Below, piece by piece: positions 1 through 5,381 of a stretch of DNA of 9,121 bases. The notes under the pieces were generated by a model. It worked only from the letters and a program-made list of their open reading frames with translations, was not told the DNA's origin and made no database searches. The stretch spans positions 1 to 9,121 of the forward strand of contig CAZUSC010000086.1 of NCBI GenBank assembly GCA_964622915.1, given 5' to 3'. This DNA is from CAZUSC01 sp964622915 (lineage in GTDB: Bacteria > Patescibacteriota > Andersenbacteria > UBA10190). The translations under genes were made by a program, and so were the position numbers. Position 1 is the first letter of the stretch. Each line of letters starts with the position of its first letter.

Positions 1-2195
1 GGCCAAGACCGCCCTAAGGCCGGCTGCTCATTGCCTAATTTACTCAACAGTTCGTCAGCTATATGCGGAGCATAGGGACTAAGCAATAAAATAAATGTGG
101 CTAAAGTTTGTCGGCTTACTGACCGCTGATCCGACAGCAGATTCAATAACTCCATTAAAGCCGAAATGGCCGTGTTGAACTTAAATTGCTCGGTACTTTC
201 GGATACTCGGCGGATAGCTTGATGGAGGGCGACTTGGACGTCTGGCCCATCCACAATCCCATCCTTATCGGCTGACGACATAGCTAATTCCCACACTCGG
301 TCCAGAAAACGGCGGGCGCCCTTAATGCTGTCAGTATTCCAGGCGACGGAATTTTCAAAAGGACCCATAAACATTTCGTAAATCCGCAAAGTGTCGGCAC
401 CGTATTCCGATACCACATCATCTGGATTAAGAACGTTGCCGCGCGATTTACTCATTTTTTGCCCATCTTCGCCTAACACCAGGCCAACGGCCCGAAAACG
501 CTGGAATGGTTCGGCGGTTGGAACAATACCCGCCGCAAATAAGGCTTTCTGCCAAAAACGAGCGTACAGCAAATGTAAAACCGCGTGTTCTGCGCCTCCC
601 ACGTACAAATCAACAGGCAACCAGTGCTTCATCGCTGCTGGCTCCGCTATCCCGGCAGCATATTGCGGGGTTATATACCGCAGCCAATACCAAGAAGAGC
701 CCGCCCACTGGGGCATGGTGTTTGTTTCCCGCTTACCTTGGCGGAAACATGTTGGGCATTTCACATTTACCCACTCGGCAATGGCGGCTAAGGGTGATTC
801 TCCGGTACCGGTCGGCTCATACTGATCTATTACCGGCAACTCCACCGGCAGGTCTTTCTCTGGTACAGGCACGGTGCCGCATTTGGCACAATGAATGATG
901 GGGATAGGCTCGCCCCAGTAACGCTGACGTGAAAATACCCAGTCCCGCAATTTGTATTGCACCGCTTTCCTCGCTCGCCTTTTAAGCTGCAAGGTAGTTG
1001 TAATGGTGGCACCAGCGGCGATATTTGGTTGGCCATCGAAACGCCCGGAATTTATTAAGACTCCCGGGCCAGTATAAGGCAGGTCAACTTCGCCCTGCGC
1101 TTTTTCCGGTACGATTACCTGCTGGATCGGCAATGAATATTTTTGGGCAAACGCGTGATCTCGCTCGTCATGCGCCGGGACCGCCATAATTGCTCCAGCG
1201 CCATAAGTCATTAACACGTAATCGGCCACCCAAATAGGAATCCTTCTGCTGTTGATGGGATTGATAGCGTACCCTCCGGTAAAAACCCCCGTTTTATCTT
1301 TTTCGCCGGCCGGATCCAGGCGCACTGGTTTTTGCGCTTCCCCCGCGTAGGCATCCACCGTCTTTTTTTGCTCCGGCGTGGTTATTTCGGCAACCATAGG
1401 GTGTCCGGGCGATAAAACTATATAGGTCGCGCCAAAAAGCGTATCCGGCCTAGTTGTAAAAACAGGCAGCTCTTTATTTAAGCCTTCGATGAGAAAGACA
1501 ATCTGGGCGCCCTCGCTTCGACCAATCCAGTTCGTCTGCAACTCCTTAACAAATTTTGGCCAATCTAACCCGCCCAGCCCCTCTAGCAATTGGTCGGCAT
1601 ACTTAGTAATACGAAGCATCCACTGGCGCAGCAGCTTTATGGCCACCGGTGTGCCGCAGCGATCGCATTTACCATCTACTACTTCTTCGTTGGCTAGGCC
1701 GGTTTTGCAACTTGGGCACCAATTAATAGGAATAGTGTCCTGGTAAGCCAAGCCCATTTTAAATAACTGCAGAAAGATCCATTGTGTCCATTTATAATAG
1801 GCAGGGTCGGTAGTATTAATCTCCCGGTCCCAATCATAAGAAAACCCCATCCTCTGCATTTGCTGGCGGAAGCGCTTAATATTATCCGCGGTTAACTTGG
1901 CGGGATGAACACCTTTTTTAATGGCGGTATTTTCCGTTGGCAGACCAAAAGCATCCCACCCTGTGGGGTGAAGCACATTAAATCCCTTCAGGCGTAAATA
2001 GCGGGCCGCAATGTCGGAAGCGGTATAAATTTTGACGTGTCCCACGTGCAAACCGTCACCGGACGGATAAGGAAACATATCCAGCACGTACATTTTTTTG
2101 TGCGCCGAAGATTGGCGGGCGGCAAAACTTTTTTCATCCCGCCACCGCGCTTGCCATTTGGCTTCAATGTCCTTGGGGTTATAGGCCTCGCTCAT
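1..2195 (-). CDS. leuS: Leucyl-tRNA synthetase, C-terminus cut off by window edge
   Basis: Charges tRNA-Leu with leucine in the cytoplasm (class Ia synthetase). The frame is open from the ATG at 2195 to the left edge, giving 731 residues; LeuRS is usually about 800-870, so part of the anticodon-binding region and the C-terminal domain are missing. Visible in order: the HIGH-type motif HVGH (residues 50-53); a four-Cys zinc ribbon (C160, C163, C177, C180); the editing (CP1) domain with TTRPDT (247-252) and HDERD (342-346); the catalytic-core motif RDWVFSRQRYWGEPIP; two later Cys pairs (CAKC and CPTC) that probably form a second zinc ribbon; the ETNTMPQWAGSSWY segment; and KMSKS (580-584). Editing residues are present, so proofreading is probably intact. 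There is no SD before the ATG, but promoter-like boxes lie directly upstream. The upstream orphan has its own terminator, so leuS is probably transcribed separately. Confidence 0.97.
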   Translation of the reverse strand, partial: MSEAYNPKDIEAKWQARWRDEKSFAARQSSAHKKMYVLDMFPYPSGDGLHVGHVKIYTASDIAARYLRLKGFNVLHPTGWDAFGLPTENTAIKKGVHPAKLTADNIKRFRQQMQRMGFSYDWDREINTTDPAYYKWTQWIFLQLFKMGLAYQDTIPINWCPSCKTGLANEEVVDGKCDRCGTPVAIKLLRQWMLRITKYADQLLEGLGGLDWPKFVKELQTNWIGRSEGAQIVFLIEGLNKELPVFTTRPDTLFGATYIVLSPGHPMVAEITTPEQKKTVDAYAGEAQKPVRLDPAGEKDKTGVFTGGYAINPINSRRIPIWVADYVLMTYGAGAIMAVPAHDERDHAFAQKYSLPIQQVIVPEKAQGEVDLPYTGPGVLINSGRFDGQPNIAAGATITTTLQLKRRARKAVQYKLRDWVFSRQRYWGEPIPIIHCAKCGTVPVPEKDLPVELPVIDQYEPTGTGESPLAAIAEWVNVKCPTCFRQGKRETNTMPQWAGSSWYWLRYITPQYAAGIAEPAAMKHWLPVDLYVGGAEHAVLHLLYARFWQKALFAAGIVPTAEPFQRFRAVGLVLGEDGQKMSKSRGNVLNPDDVVSEYGADTLRIYEMFMGPFENSVAWNTDSIKGARRFLDRVWELAMSSADKDGIVDGPDVQVALHQAIRRVSESTEQFKFNTAISALMELLNLLSDQRSVSRQTLATFILLLSPYAPHIADELLSKLGNEQPALGRSW

Positions 2196-2204
2196 AAAAC
2201 CAAG

Positions 2205-2232
2205 AATATACAGTTGGCTGCTAAAATTCCAA
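2205..2232 (-). promoter_or_regulatory. Predicted promoter of leuS (near-leaderless)
   Basis: On the minus strand TTGGAA (2232-2227) is followed after 16 nt by TATATT (2210-2205). Transcription would start about 7 nt further on, around 2198, only about 3 nt before the leuS ATG. This fits the absence of any SD. Boxes were read by eye, without experimental support. Confidence 0.45.
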
Positions 2233-2234
2233 TG

Positions 2235-2272
2235 AAAAAGCCGCCTCTTGCTTTTTGTTTGCAAGTGACGGC
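2235..2272 (-). terminator. Rho-independent terminator of the 125-aa receiver-like gene
   Basis: On the minus strand GCCGTCACTTGC (2272-2261) pairs with GCAAGAGGCGGC (2251-2240). This is a 12-position stem with one G-U pair and one A-A mismatch, a 9-nt A-rich loop, and TTTTT immediately after (2239-2235). It begins 16 nt past the stop codon of the 2289-2666 gene and ends just before the leuS promoter, insulating leuS from that gene. Confidence 0.85.
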
Positions 2273-2288
2273 GTGGGCTGTGTTTGGC

Positions 2289-2666
2289 TCAAACGTGGGC
2301 GGGCTCTTGTTTGTTTTTTGCCTTTAGCTCGCGGAGCTCGTCTGGTATGTGGTCCATGAGCAGCTCAACATCGCAGCCGTAGCGGGCAGGTTTCTTCACG
2401 TCGCGGCGCAGGGGCATGAGTGCTAGGCGCCCGCTGTAGAAGGTCCGCAATCGATGGGCCGCATCAGGCTCACTCAACACAATTGATTCATCAACCACAA
2501 CCAGGTCAGGGCTGGGGTGCTCCGACAGGTACGCTTCCGCAGCCTCAATACTTGTGACATGACTGGCGCCGATGACGAGCGTATGCAGGTGACACACCAG
2601 TGTTTTGCCTGAAAACTCCAGTCGATCAACAATGAGAACCTGAAACCGATCAAAGTGATGTGGCAT
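2289..2666 (-). CDS. Orphan receiver-like (degenerate response-regulator) protein
   Basis: 125 residues, not recognised as a named family. The pattern resembles a single CheY-like receiver domain. A first strand QVLIVD ends in D14 (only one of the usual acidic pair), DLVVVDES puts D59 where the phospho-acceptor Asp sits, LALMPL (81-86) looks like strand 4, and GCDVELL (97-103) resembles the GA-D-YL segment before strand 5. The conserved Thr/Ser and Lys are not in the expected places (M84/P85/L86 and around D105), so normal phosphotransfer signalling is doubtful. There is no DNA-binding or other output domain; the tail is charged and ends in EPAHV. The start is well supported by GGAGGT 5 nt upstream. 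The gene is a self-contained unit with promoter and terminator. The CDS call is firm; the receiver fold is an inference at about 0.5. Confidence 0.75.
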   Translation of the reverse strand: MPHHFDRFQVLIVDRLEFSGKTLVCHLHTLVIGASHVTSIEAAEAYLSEHPSPDLVVVDESIVLSEPDAAHRLRTFYSGRLALMPLRRDVKKPARYGCDVELLMDHIPDELRELKAKNKQEPAHV

Positions 2667-2671
2667 TTTAC

Positions 2672-2677
2672 ACCTCC
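2672..2677 (-). promoter_or_regulatory. Strong Shine-Dalgarno of the 125-aa gene
   Basis: GGAGGT on the minus strand, 5 nt before the ATG at 2666. It fixes the start of the 2289-2666 gene and contrasts with the SD-less neighbours leuS and tatD. Confidence 0.8.
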
Positions 2678-2734
2678 ATCTACTCCTTCAGAAGAGATTT
2701 GTGTCAAGCTAGAAGGAACACATTTAGTGTATTA

Positions 2735-2763
2735 ATAATAGCACTTCTAAAAAATAAAGTCAA
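2735..2763 (-). promoter_or_regulatory. Predicted sigma-70-type promoter of the 125-aa gene
   Basis: Minus strand TTGACT (2763-2758), 17-nt spacer, TATTAT (2740-2735): both boxes match the consensus at five of six positions with ideal spacing. The predicted start near 2728 gives a leader of about 60 nt carrying the SD. One of the best-looking promoters in the window. Confidence 0.65.
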
Positions 2764-2773
2764 GTTCCCCATT

Positions 2774-2830
2774 TCATTTCCACAAGGCAAAGCCACCAAT
2801 CACGATGATCGGTGGCAGATAAGTGTTCAC
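2774..2830 (-). CDS. Possible 18-residue hydrophobic peptide
   Basis: A GTG at 2830 opens an 18-codon frame ending in TGA (2776-2774): MNTYLPPIIVIGGFALWK. It is mostly hydrophobic and could be a very small membrane peptide. AAGGAG (2845-2840) lies 9 nt upstream, which is the main reason to list it. Against it: the frame is short enough to arise by chance, the start is GTG, and the hairpin at 2792-2816 lies inside it, so the sequence may be conserved as RNA or DNA structure instead. It lies between the tatD stop and the promoter of the 125-aa gene and could be read only from tatD read-through or an unseen promoter. Confidence 0.2.
   Translation of the reverse strand: MNTYLPPIIVIGGFALWK
2792..2816 (-). 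other. Hairpin in the tatD-orphan spacer
   Basis: GCCACC and GGTGGC form the outer stem, ATC and GAT extend it, and the loop is 5 nt. The one unpaired position on the plus strand (A-C) becomes G-U on the minus strand, so the structure suits a minus-strand transcript. Only TTT follows on the minus strand, so it would be a weak terminator for tatD at best. It sits about 30 nt upstream of the -35 box of the 125-aa gene, so an operator role is also possible. Confidence 0.45.
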
Positions 2831-2884
2831 AAAATGCTACTCCTTTAGAAACATCCTTGAGACTTCCCTGAAACGAAAGAACAT

Positions 2885-2901
2885 CTAACATCACATGTTA
2901 G
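2885..2901. repeat. Perfect 7-bp inverted repeat downstream of tatD
   Basis: CTAACAT, CAC, ATGTTAG: two perfect 7-nt arms around 3 nt, 34 nt past the tatD stop. No T-run follows on either strand, so it is not a standard terminator. It could be a protein-binding dyad or a transcript-end structure. Confidence 0.5.
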
Positions 2902-2934
2902 CGCGCCGACTCACTGCGGCAAGGGCAAAATTCT

Positions 2935-3717
2935 TTACCAGCTGCAATTAAATAATTCGGCGGCGTTGTTTTGTGTCTGTGCTGCTATAGAATTCAGCGT
3001 CACTCCTCTTATATCGGCTAATTTGTTGGCAACTATTGCTACGTAGGCCGGTTCATTTCTTTTGCCCCTGTAAGGATCCGGCGCCAAAAAAGGACAATCC
3101 GTTTCAATTAATATCCGGCCAGCCGGAGCCGACTGCGCTGCGGCCAGAATTTCACCGGCGTTTTTGAAAGTAATCACGCCCGAAAAAGAAAGGTGCATAC
3201 CAAGTTCCAAATAAGCTTGGGCTTGCTTGGCGGTACCGCTGTAGGTATGGATGACACCTCGTGGACGTTCCGCCTCACTATATTTTCTCAACAGTTTTAC
3301 TAGTTGATCGTGCGCATTTATTTCCTTGCCATCACGAACATGAAAGACGACTGGCAGCCCGTGTTGATTAGCTATGGCAATAAACCTTTTCAGCGTTTCT
3401 GTTTGTTCCGGTAGCGATCCCCCTCGATAAAAATCAAATCCCACTTCTCCAATCGCCCGCACGCGCTCATGACCCATCATTTCTTCCAGTGCCTGCCAGG
3501 CGGCCTCTGTTAATTCGCCTATACCGCTAGGATGGACGCCGACAGTGGCAAAAGCCTGCGGATATTTTTCTGCTAGTGCAATCGCCTGCTGGCTATCAGA
3601 GACGGATGTGCCAACTTCGATCCAACCATTAACGCCGGCGCCTAATAGGCGTTTCACCACCGCATCACGGTCGTCATTAAATGACTCAAAAGCTAAGTGG
3701 GCATGAGAATCTATCAT
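2935..3717 (-). CDS. tatD: TatD-family metal-dependent deoxyribonuclease
   Basis: 260 residues, the normal length for TatD (about 255-265), a cytoplasmic TIM-barrel metallo-hydrolase with DNase activity in studied relatives and a proposed role in DNA repair or quality control. The metal-site residues are all visible: H5 and H7 in DSHAHL, E91 in GEVGFDFY, H126 in VFHVRD, H157 in HTYSG and D207 in IETDCPFLAPDP. An intact enzyme is therefore expected. No SD precedes the ATG at 3717. A promoter-like box (TATAAAAT, 3733-3726) lies 8 nt upstream, suggesting a near-leaderless mRNA. The gene is divergent from the membrane protein at 3771 across a 53-nt gap. In many bacteria tatD sits beside an aminoacyl-tRNA synthetase gene; here leuS is two genes away on the same strand. 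Confidence 0.95.
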   Translation of the reverse strand: MIDSHAHLAFESFNDDRDAVVKRLLGAGVNGWIEVGTSVSDSQQAIALAEKYPQAFATVGVHPSGIGELTEAAWQALEEMMGHERVRAIGEVGFDFYRGGSLPEQTETLKRFIAIANQHGLPVVFHVRDGKEINAHDQLVKLLRKYSEAERPRGVIHTYSGTAKQAQAYLELGMHLSFSGVITFKNAGEILAAAQSAPAGRILIETDCPFLAPDPYRGKRNEPAYVAIVANKLADIRGVTLNSIAAQTQNNAAELFNCSW

Positions 3718-3725
3718 ATGGGTCT

Positions 3726-3733
3726 ATTTTATA
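3726..3733 (-). promoter_or_regulatory. Predicted -10 element of tatD (near-leaderless)
   Basis: Minus strand TATAAAAT contains TATAAA and TAAAAT, each a close match to TATAAT. Transcription would begin within about 2-3 nt of the ATG at 3717. No good -35 box is visible at the usual distance, so the call is moderate. Confidence 0.35.
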
Positions 3734-3764
3734 CTTGATACTTAATACCTTCTACTTGATACTT
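3732..3764. repeat. 12-nt direct repeat in the divergent tatD / membrane-protein spacer
   Basis: TACTTGATACTT occurs at 3732-3743 and again at 3753-3764, 21 nt start to start, inside a 53-nt intergenic gap. The two copies overlap the predicted -35 and -10 boxes of the plus-strand gene. Confidence 0.8.
3735..3763 (+). promoter_or_regulatory. Predicted leaderless promoter of the 147-aa membrane protein
   Basis: TTGATA (3735-3740), 17-nt spacer, GATACT (3758-3763). The predicted start falls at about 3770, at the ATG at 3771, and no SD is present. The -10 box matches the consensus at only four of six positions. Confidence 0.4.
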
Positions 3765-3770
3765 TCTATC

Positions 3771-4214
3771 ATGACCGCCATTGCCCACACCTTGATAAGC
3801 CTGCCATTTGGCGTTTATTTGGCCAACCCGCTGATCATATTTTTGGCGGCGCTGGCCACTCACCTATTATTAGACACGCTGTTGCATTGGAATATCTATC
3901 CGGCTGTATTCGGCCGCGCTTTTCACCTTCTTGCCATCGCTGATGCAGGCAGCGCCCTGCTGATCAGTTGGCTGGTCCTGGGAGATAGATTATTTACCCC
4001 GCCCGTCCTGGCCGCGATTATCGGCGGGAATATTGTTGATGCTATCCATGTGTTATGGGATATGGTAAGCCCGCGCGTTCGCACGAAATATTTTTCCTGG
4101 ATCGAGGTTCCCTTTCGGTTTCATACCAATCTGCAGCTAGAGACCGTCAGCTTTGCGCGAGGAATAGTGTGGCAGGTCGTGTTGGTATTCGTTGCCTTAG
4201 TGGCTATTCGCTGA
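3771..4214 (+). CDS. Small polytopic membrane protein, YdjM/DUF457-like
   Basis: 147 residues with about four hydrophobic segments (roughly 17-38, 50-72, 77-98 and 125-146), so an inner-membrane protein. Polar residues fall in a fixed pattern within hydrophobic stretches: H6 in MTAIAHTL, H31, D35 and H39 in THLLLDTLLHW, H52, D58, and later GGNIVDAIH. This His/Asp pattern resembles membrane proteins annotated as YdjM/DUF457 'metal-dependent hydrolases', whose activity is largely untested. The family link is from pattern memory, not a search. The reading frame extends upstream to 3681, but that part overlaps tatD and translates the spacer repeat. ATG 3771 is preferred because MTAIAH is a sensible N-terminus and the promoter fits. 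Divergent from tatD and 87 nt upstream of the receiver-like gene on the same strand. Confidence 0.75.
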   Translation: MTAIAHTLISLPFGVYLANPLIIFLAALATHLLLDTLLHWNIYPAVFGRAFHLLAIADAGSALLISWLVLGDRLFTPPVLAAIIGGNIVDAIHVLWDMVSPRVRTKYFSWIEVPFRFHTNLQLETVSFARGIVWQVVLVFVALVAIR

Positions 4215-4221
4215 AACAAGA

Positions 4222-4250
4222 TTGACAGTCCCTCATTGCTTACGTAAAGT
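4222..4250 (+). promoter_or_regulatory. Predicted promoter of the 129-aa receiver-like gene
   Basis: TTGACA (4222-4227, perfect), 17-nt spacer, TAAAGT (4245-4250, four of six). Predicted start near 4257, giving a leader of about 45 nt with an SD. The 8-bp palindrome TTACGTAA (4240-4247) overlaps the -10 box and could be an operator. Confidence 0.55.
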
Positions 4251-4266
4251 TAGACTGTTCTTTTTT
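4224..4266 (+). terminator. Terminator-like inverted repeat after the membrane protein gene
   Basis: ACAGTC (4225-4230) pairs with GACTGT (4253-4258), extended by one G-U pair (4224-4259). TTCTTTTTT follows at 4258-4266, and the stem starts 10 nt after the stop codon. The loop is large (22 nt) with only a weak inner stem, so efficiency is uncertain. It overlaps the promoter of the next gene. Confidence 0.35.
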
Positions 4267-4286
4267 CAGTAGTGGCAATTTTGTGG

Positions 4287-4295
4287 AAAGGGAGG
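4287..4295 (+). promoter_or_regulatory. Shine-Dalgarno that decides the start of the 129-aa gene
   Basis: AAAGGGAGG ends 6 nt before the ATG at 4302. It places the start there rather than at the in-frame GTG at 4272, which would put the SD inside the coding region. Confidence 0.8.
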
Positions 4296-4301
4296 CCGCT
4301 G

Positions 4302-4691
4302 ATGGTAAAGCAAGTGTGGGTAGTTGATGACGGCAAAAAGTTATACGAGAAAGTCGCCGGCGCTCTGCCTGACGGCGCTTCAGATTGGCACTTGAGCAAA
4401 GTGCCGTGCGATAATCTTTTGCCTAATCTGCGCCAGGCAGGCGCCCAAATCACGCTGCTCGTGCTACCGCGATTCATAAGAGGCTACGATCTGGATTACA
4501 TCGATAACCTGCTTGGTGATATCAGACAAATTAGACCGGAGCTGAAGGTTGCCGTGGTTTATTGGGACGAGTGGGAAAGGCAGACCGCCAAGGCCTACGG
4601 CGCTCACTTCACCTGCTTTATAGGCAATTTGCAAATTGAGCTGGTCCGGACTTTAGAGAAATTGCTTCCGACGGAACAGGCCACACACTAG
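4302..4691 (+). CDS. Orphan pseudo-receiver (CheY-like) protein
   Basis: 129 residues, not a named family to me. The layout follows a CheY-like receiver: strand 1 QVWVVDD with the acidic pair D9/D10, strand 3 ITLLVLPRF, the helix DNLLGDIRQIRPELK, strand 4 VAVVYWDE, then AKAYGAHFTCFIGN and ELVRTLEKLL, matching the usual 'Ir..p..kvi' and 'a...Ga..yl.K....eL...l' pattern. Catalytic residues are missing: the phospho-acceptor Asp position is L55/P56, the Thr/Ser position is Y87 and the Lys position is about I107. It should therefore not be phosphorylated conventionally and probably acts as a binding or scaffold module. There is no output domain. It is expressed from its own promoter with a strong SD and a perfect terminator. 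The gene is firm; the fold is an inference at about 0.65. Confidence 0.8.
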   Translation: MVKQVWVVDDGKKLYEKVAGALPDGASDWHLSKVPCDNLLPNLRQAGAQITLLVLPRFIRGYDLDYIDNLLGDIRQIRPELKVAVVYWDEWERQTAKAYGAHFTCFIGNLQIELVRTLEKLLPTEQATH

Positions 4692-4714
4692 CCGCTGCAC
4701 CCAGCGGTTTTTTT
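4692..4714 (+). terminator. Rho-independent terminator of the 129-aa gene
   Basis: CCGCTG (4692-4697), CACC loop, CAGCGG (4702-4707), then seven T residues (4708-4714). The perfect 6-bp GC-rich stem begins immediately after the TAG stop. On the minus strand no T-run follows, so it does not obviously serve the convergent ppa gene. Confidence 0.92.
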
Positions 4715-4737
4715 ATTGCCAGCAGGCAAGCCAACCT

Positions 4738-5268
4738 TTACTGTCCGTACTGCTGTCGGTATCTCTCGACAGAATCCGCGATAATCTTTTCGGCTTCTTC
4801 TTTTTCATCCCAACCGCCGATTACAACTTTTTTGCCCTCTAGTTCCTTATAGACCTGGAAAAAGTGGGCGATTTCCTGCCGGACCGCCGACTGAATGTCC
4901 GTCACCTTTAGCATTGTTTCCATGCGAATGTCATCATACGGCACGCAAAGGATTTTGTGATCTTGCTGTCCGCTATCCTGCATATGCAGCACGCCAATAG
5001 GCCGCGATACAATCAGCACGCCCGGGTAAGTGGGATAGCTAACCAGCACCAAGGCATCTAAGGGGTCATTATCTTCCGCTAGGGTTTGGGGCACAAACCC
5101 GTAGTCGCCCGGATAGTGCATCGGTGAAAATAGCACGCGATCCAGACGAAAAACACGATGATCTTTATCGTACTCGTATTTATTCTGCGACCCCTTGGGA
5201 ATCTCGACGATCACATTGATTCTGGCCGGCACCGCGTCACCCGGACTTATTTCATGCCACAGATCCAT
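4738..5268 (-). CDS. ppa: Inorganic pyrophosphatase, family I
   Basis: Hydrolyses pyrophosphate to two phosphates in the cytoplasm, pulling forward reactions such as tRNA charging and nucleic acid synthesis. 176 residues, normal for bacterial family I (about 170-180). The signature DNDPLDA is at 66-72. Other active-site residues align with the E. coli enzyme at an offset of one: E22, K30, E32, R44, Y56, D66, D68, D71, D98, D103 and K105, with Y140/K141 near the C-terminus. All are present, so the enzyme should be active and Mg-dependent. The start at 5268 gives MDLWHEISPG, a typical N-terminus. There is no SD upstream; the AT-rich 115-nt spacer may hold a promoter but I found no convincing box pair. 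No clear minus-strand terminator lies in the 46-nt gap to the convergent gene, though TTGCC-AGCA-GGCAA (4716-4729) forms a short hairpin. Confidence 0.97.
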   Translation of the reverse strand: MDLWHEISPGDAVPARINVIVEIPKGSQNKYEYDKDHRVFRLDRVLFSPMHYPGDYGFVPQTLAEDNDPLDALVLVSYPTYPGVLIVSRPIGVLHMQDSGQQDHKILCVPYDDIRMETMLKVTDIQSAVRQEIAHFFQVYKELEGKKVVIGGWDEKEEAEKIIADSVERYRQQYGQ

Positions 5269-5311
5269 ATGGAAAATTCAAAATTTAAAGTGAAAAATTA
5301 ACAGTTAGTCG

Positions 5312-5325
5312 CTGGCGTACGTCAG
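5312..5325. repeat. Dyad symmetry upstream of ppa
   Basis: CTGGCGTACGTCAG is a 14-bp palindrome with a single mismatched pair (G/T), centred about 50 bp upstream of the ppa ATG. It stands out from its AT-rich surroundings and could be an operator, but no regulator is known. Confidence 0.4.
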
Positions 5326-5329
5326 TAAC

Positions 5330-5357
5330 TTTACACTTCTCATTTTACACTTCTCAC
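5330..5357. repeat. Two-copy 14-nt tandem repeat in the ppa upstream spacer
   Basis: TTTACACTTCTCAT (5330-5343) is followed directly by TTTACACTTCTCAC (5344-5357); 13 of 14 positions agree. Confidence 0.85.
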
Positions 5358-5360
5358 TTA

Positions 5361-5381
5361 GCAATTGGCAGAGTCAATTGC
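5361..5381 (-). other. Hairpin immediately after the AI-2E-family gene
   Basis: GCAATTG (5361-5367) and CAATTGC (5375-5381) form a perfect 7-bp stem with a 7-nt loop, starting 2 nt past the stop codon of the 5384-6424 gene. No T-run follows on the minus strand, so it may be a weak or non-standard 3' end rather than a classical terminator. Confidence 0.4.

Noticed and set aside
830..1036. Minus-strand frame of 68 codons, at first sight a possible frameshift in leuS
   Set aside because: The leuS frame reads continuously across it (QLKRRARKAVQYKLRDWVF and onward), so the other frame is a shadow and no frameshift exists.
391..1746. Several plus-strand open frames (for example 391-825, 506-898, 1489-1746)
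   Set aside because: They lie antisense to leuS, whose motifs are continuous through the region, and their translations show no family features.
2660..2848. Plus-strand frame of 62 codons across the spacer
   Set aside because: It overlaps the start of the 125-aa gene and its promoter on the other strand, has no SD, and has a composition expected of translated non-coding DNA.
3681..3770. Upstream extension of the 147-aa membrane protein
   Set aside because: It overlaps the tatD 5' end, translates the spacer repeat (ILYLILNTFYLILSI), and would bury the predicted promoter. ATG 3771 fits better.
4272..4301. GTG start 10 codons upstream of the 129-aa gene
   Set aside because: The strong SD at 4287-4295 is correctly spaced for ATG 4302, and the extra residues (MAILWKGRPL) would encode that SD.
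4716..4729. TTGCC-AGCA-GGCAA hairpin as a ppa terminator
   Set aside because: The stem is only 5 bp and the minus strand continues with A residues, not T residues. It is mentioned under ppa but not called as a terminator.
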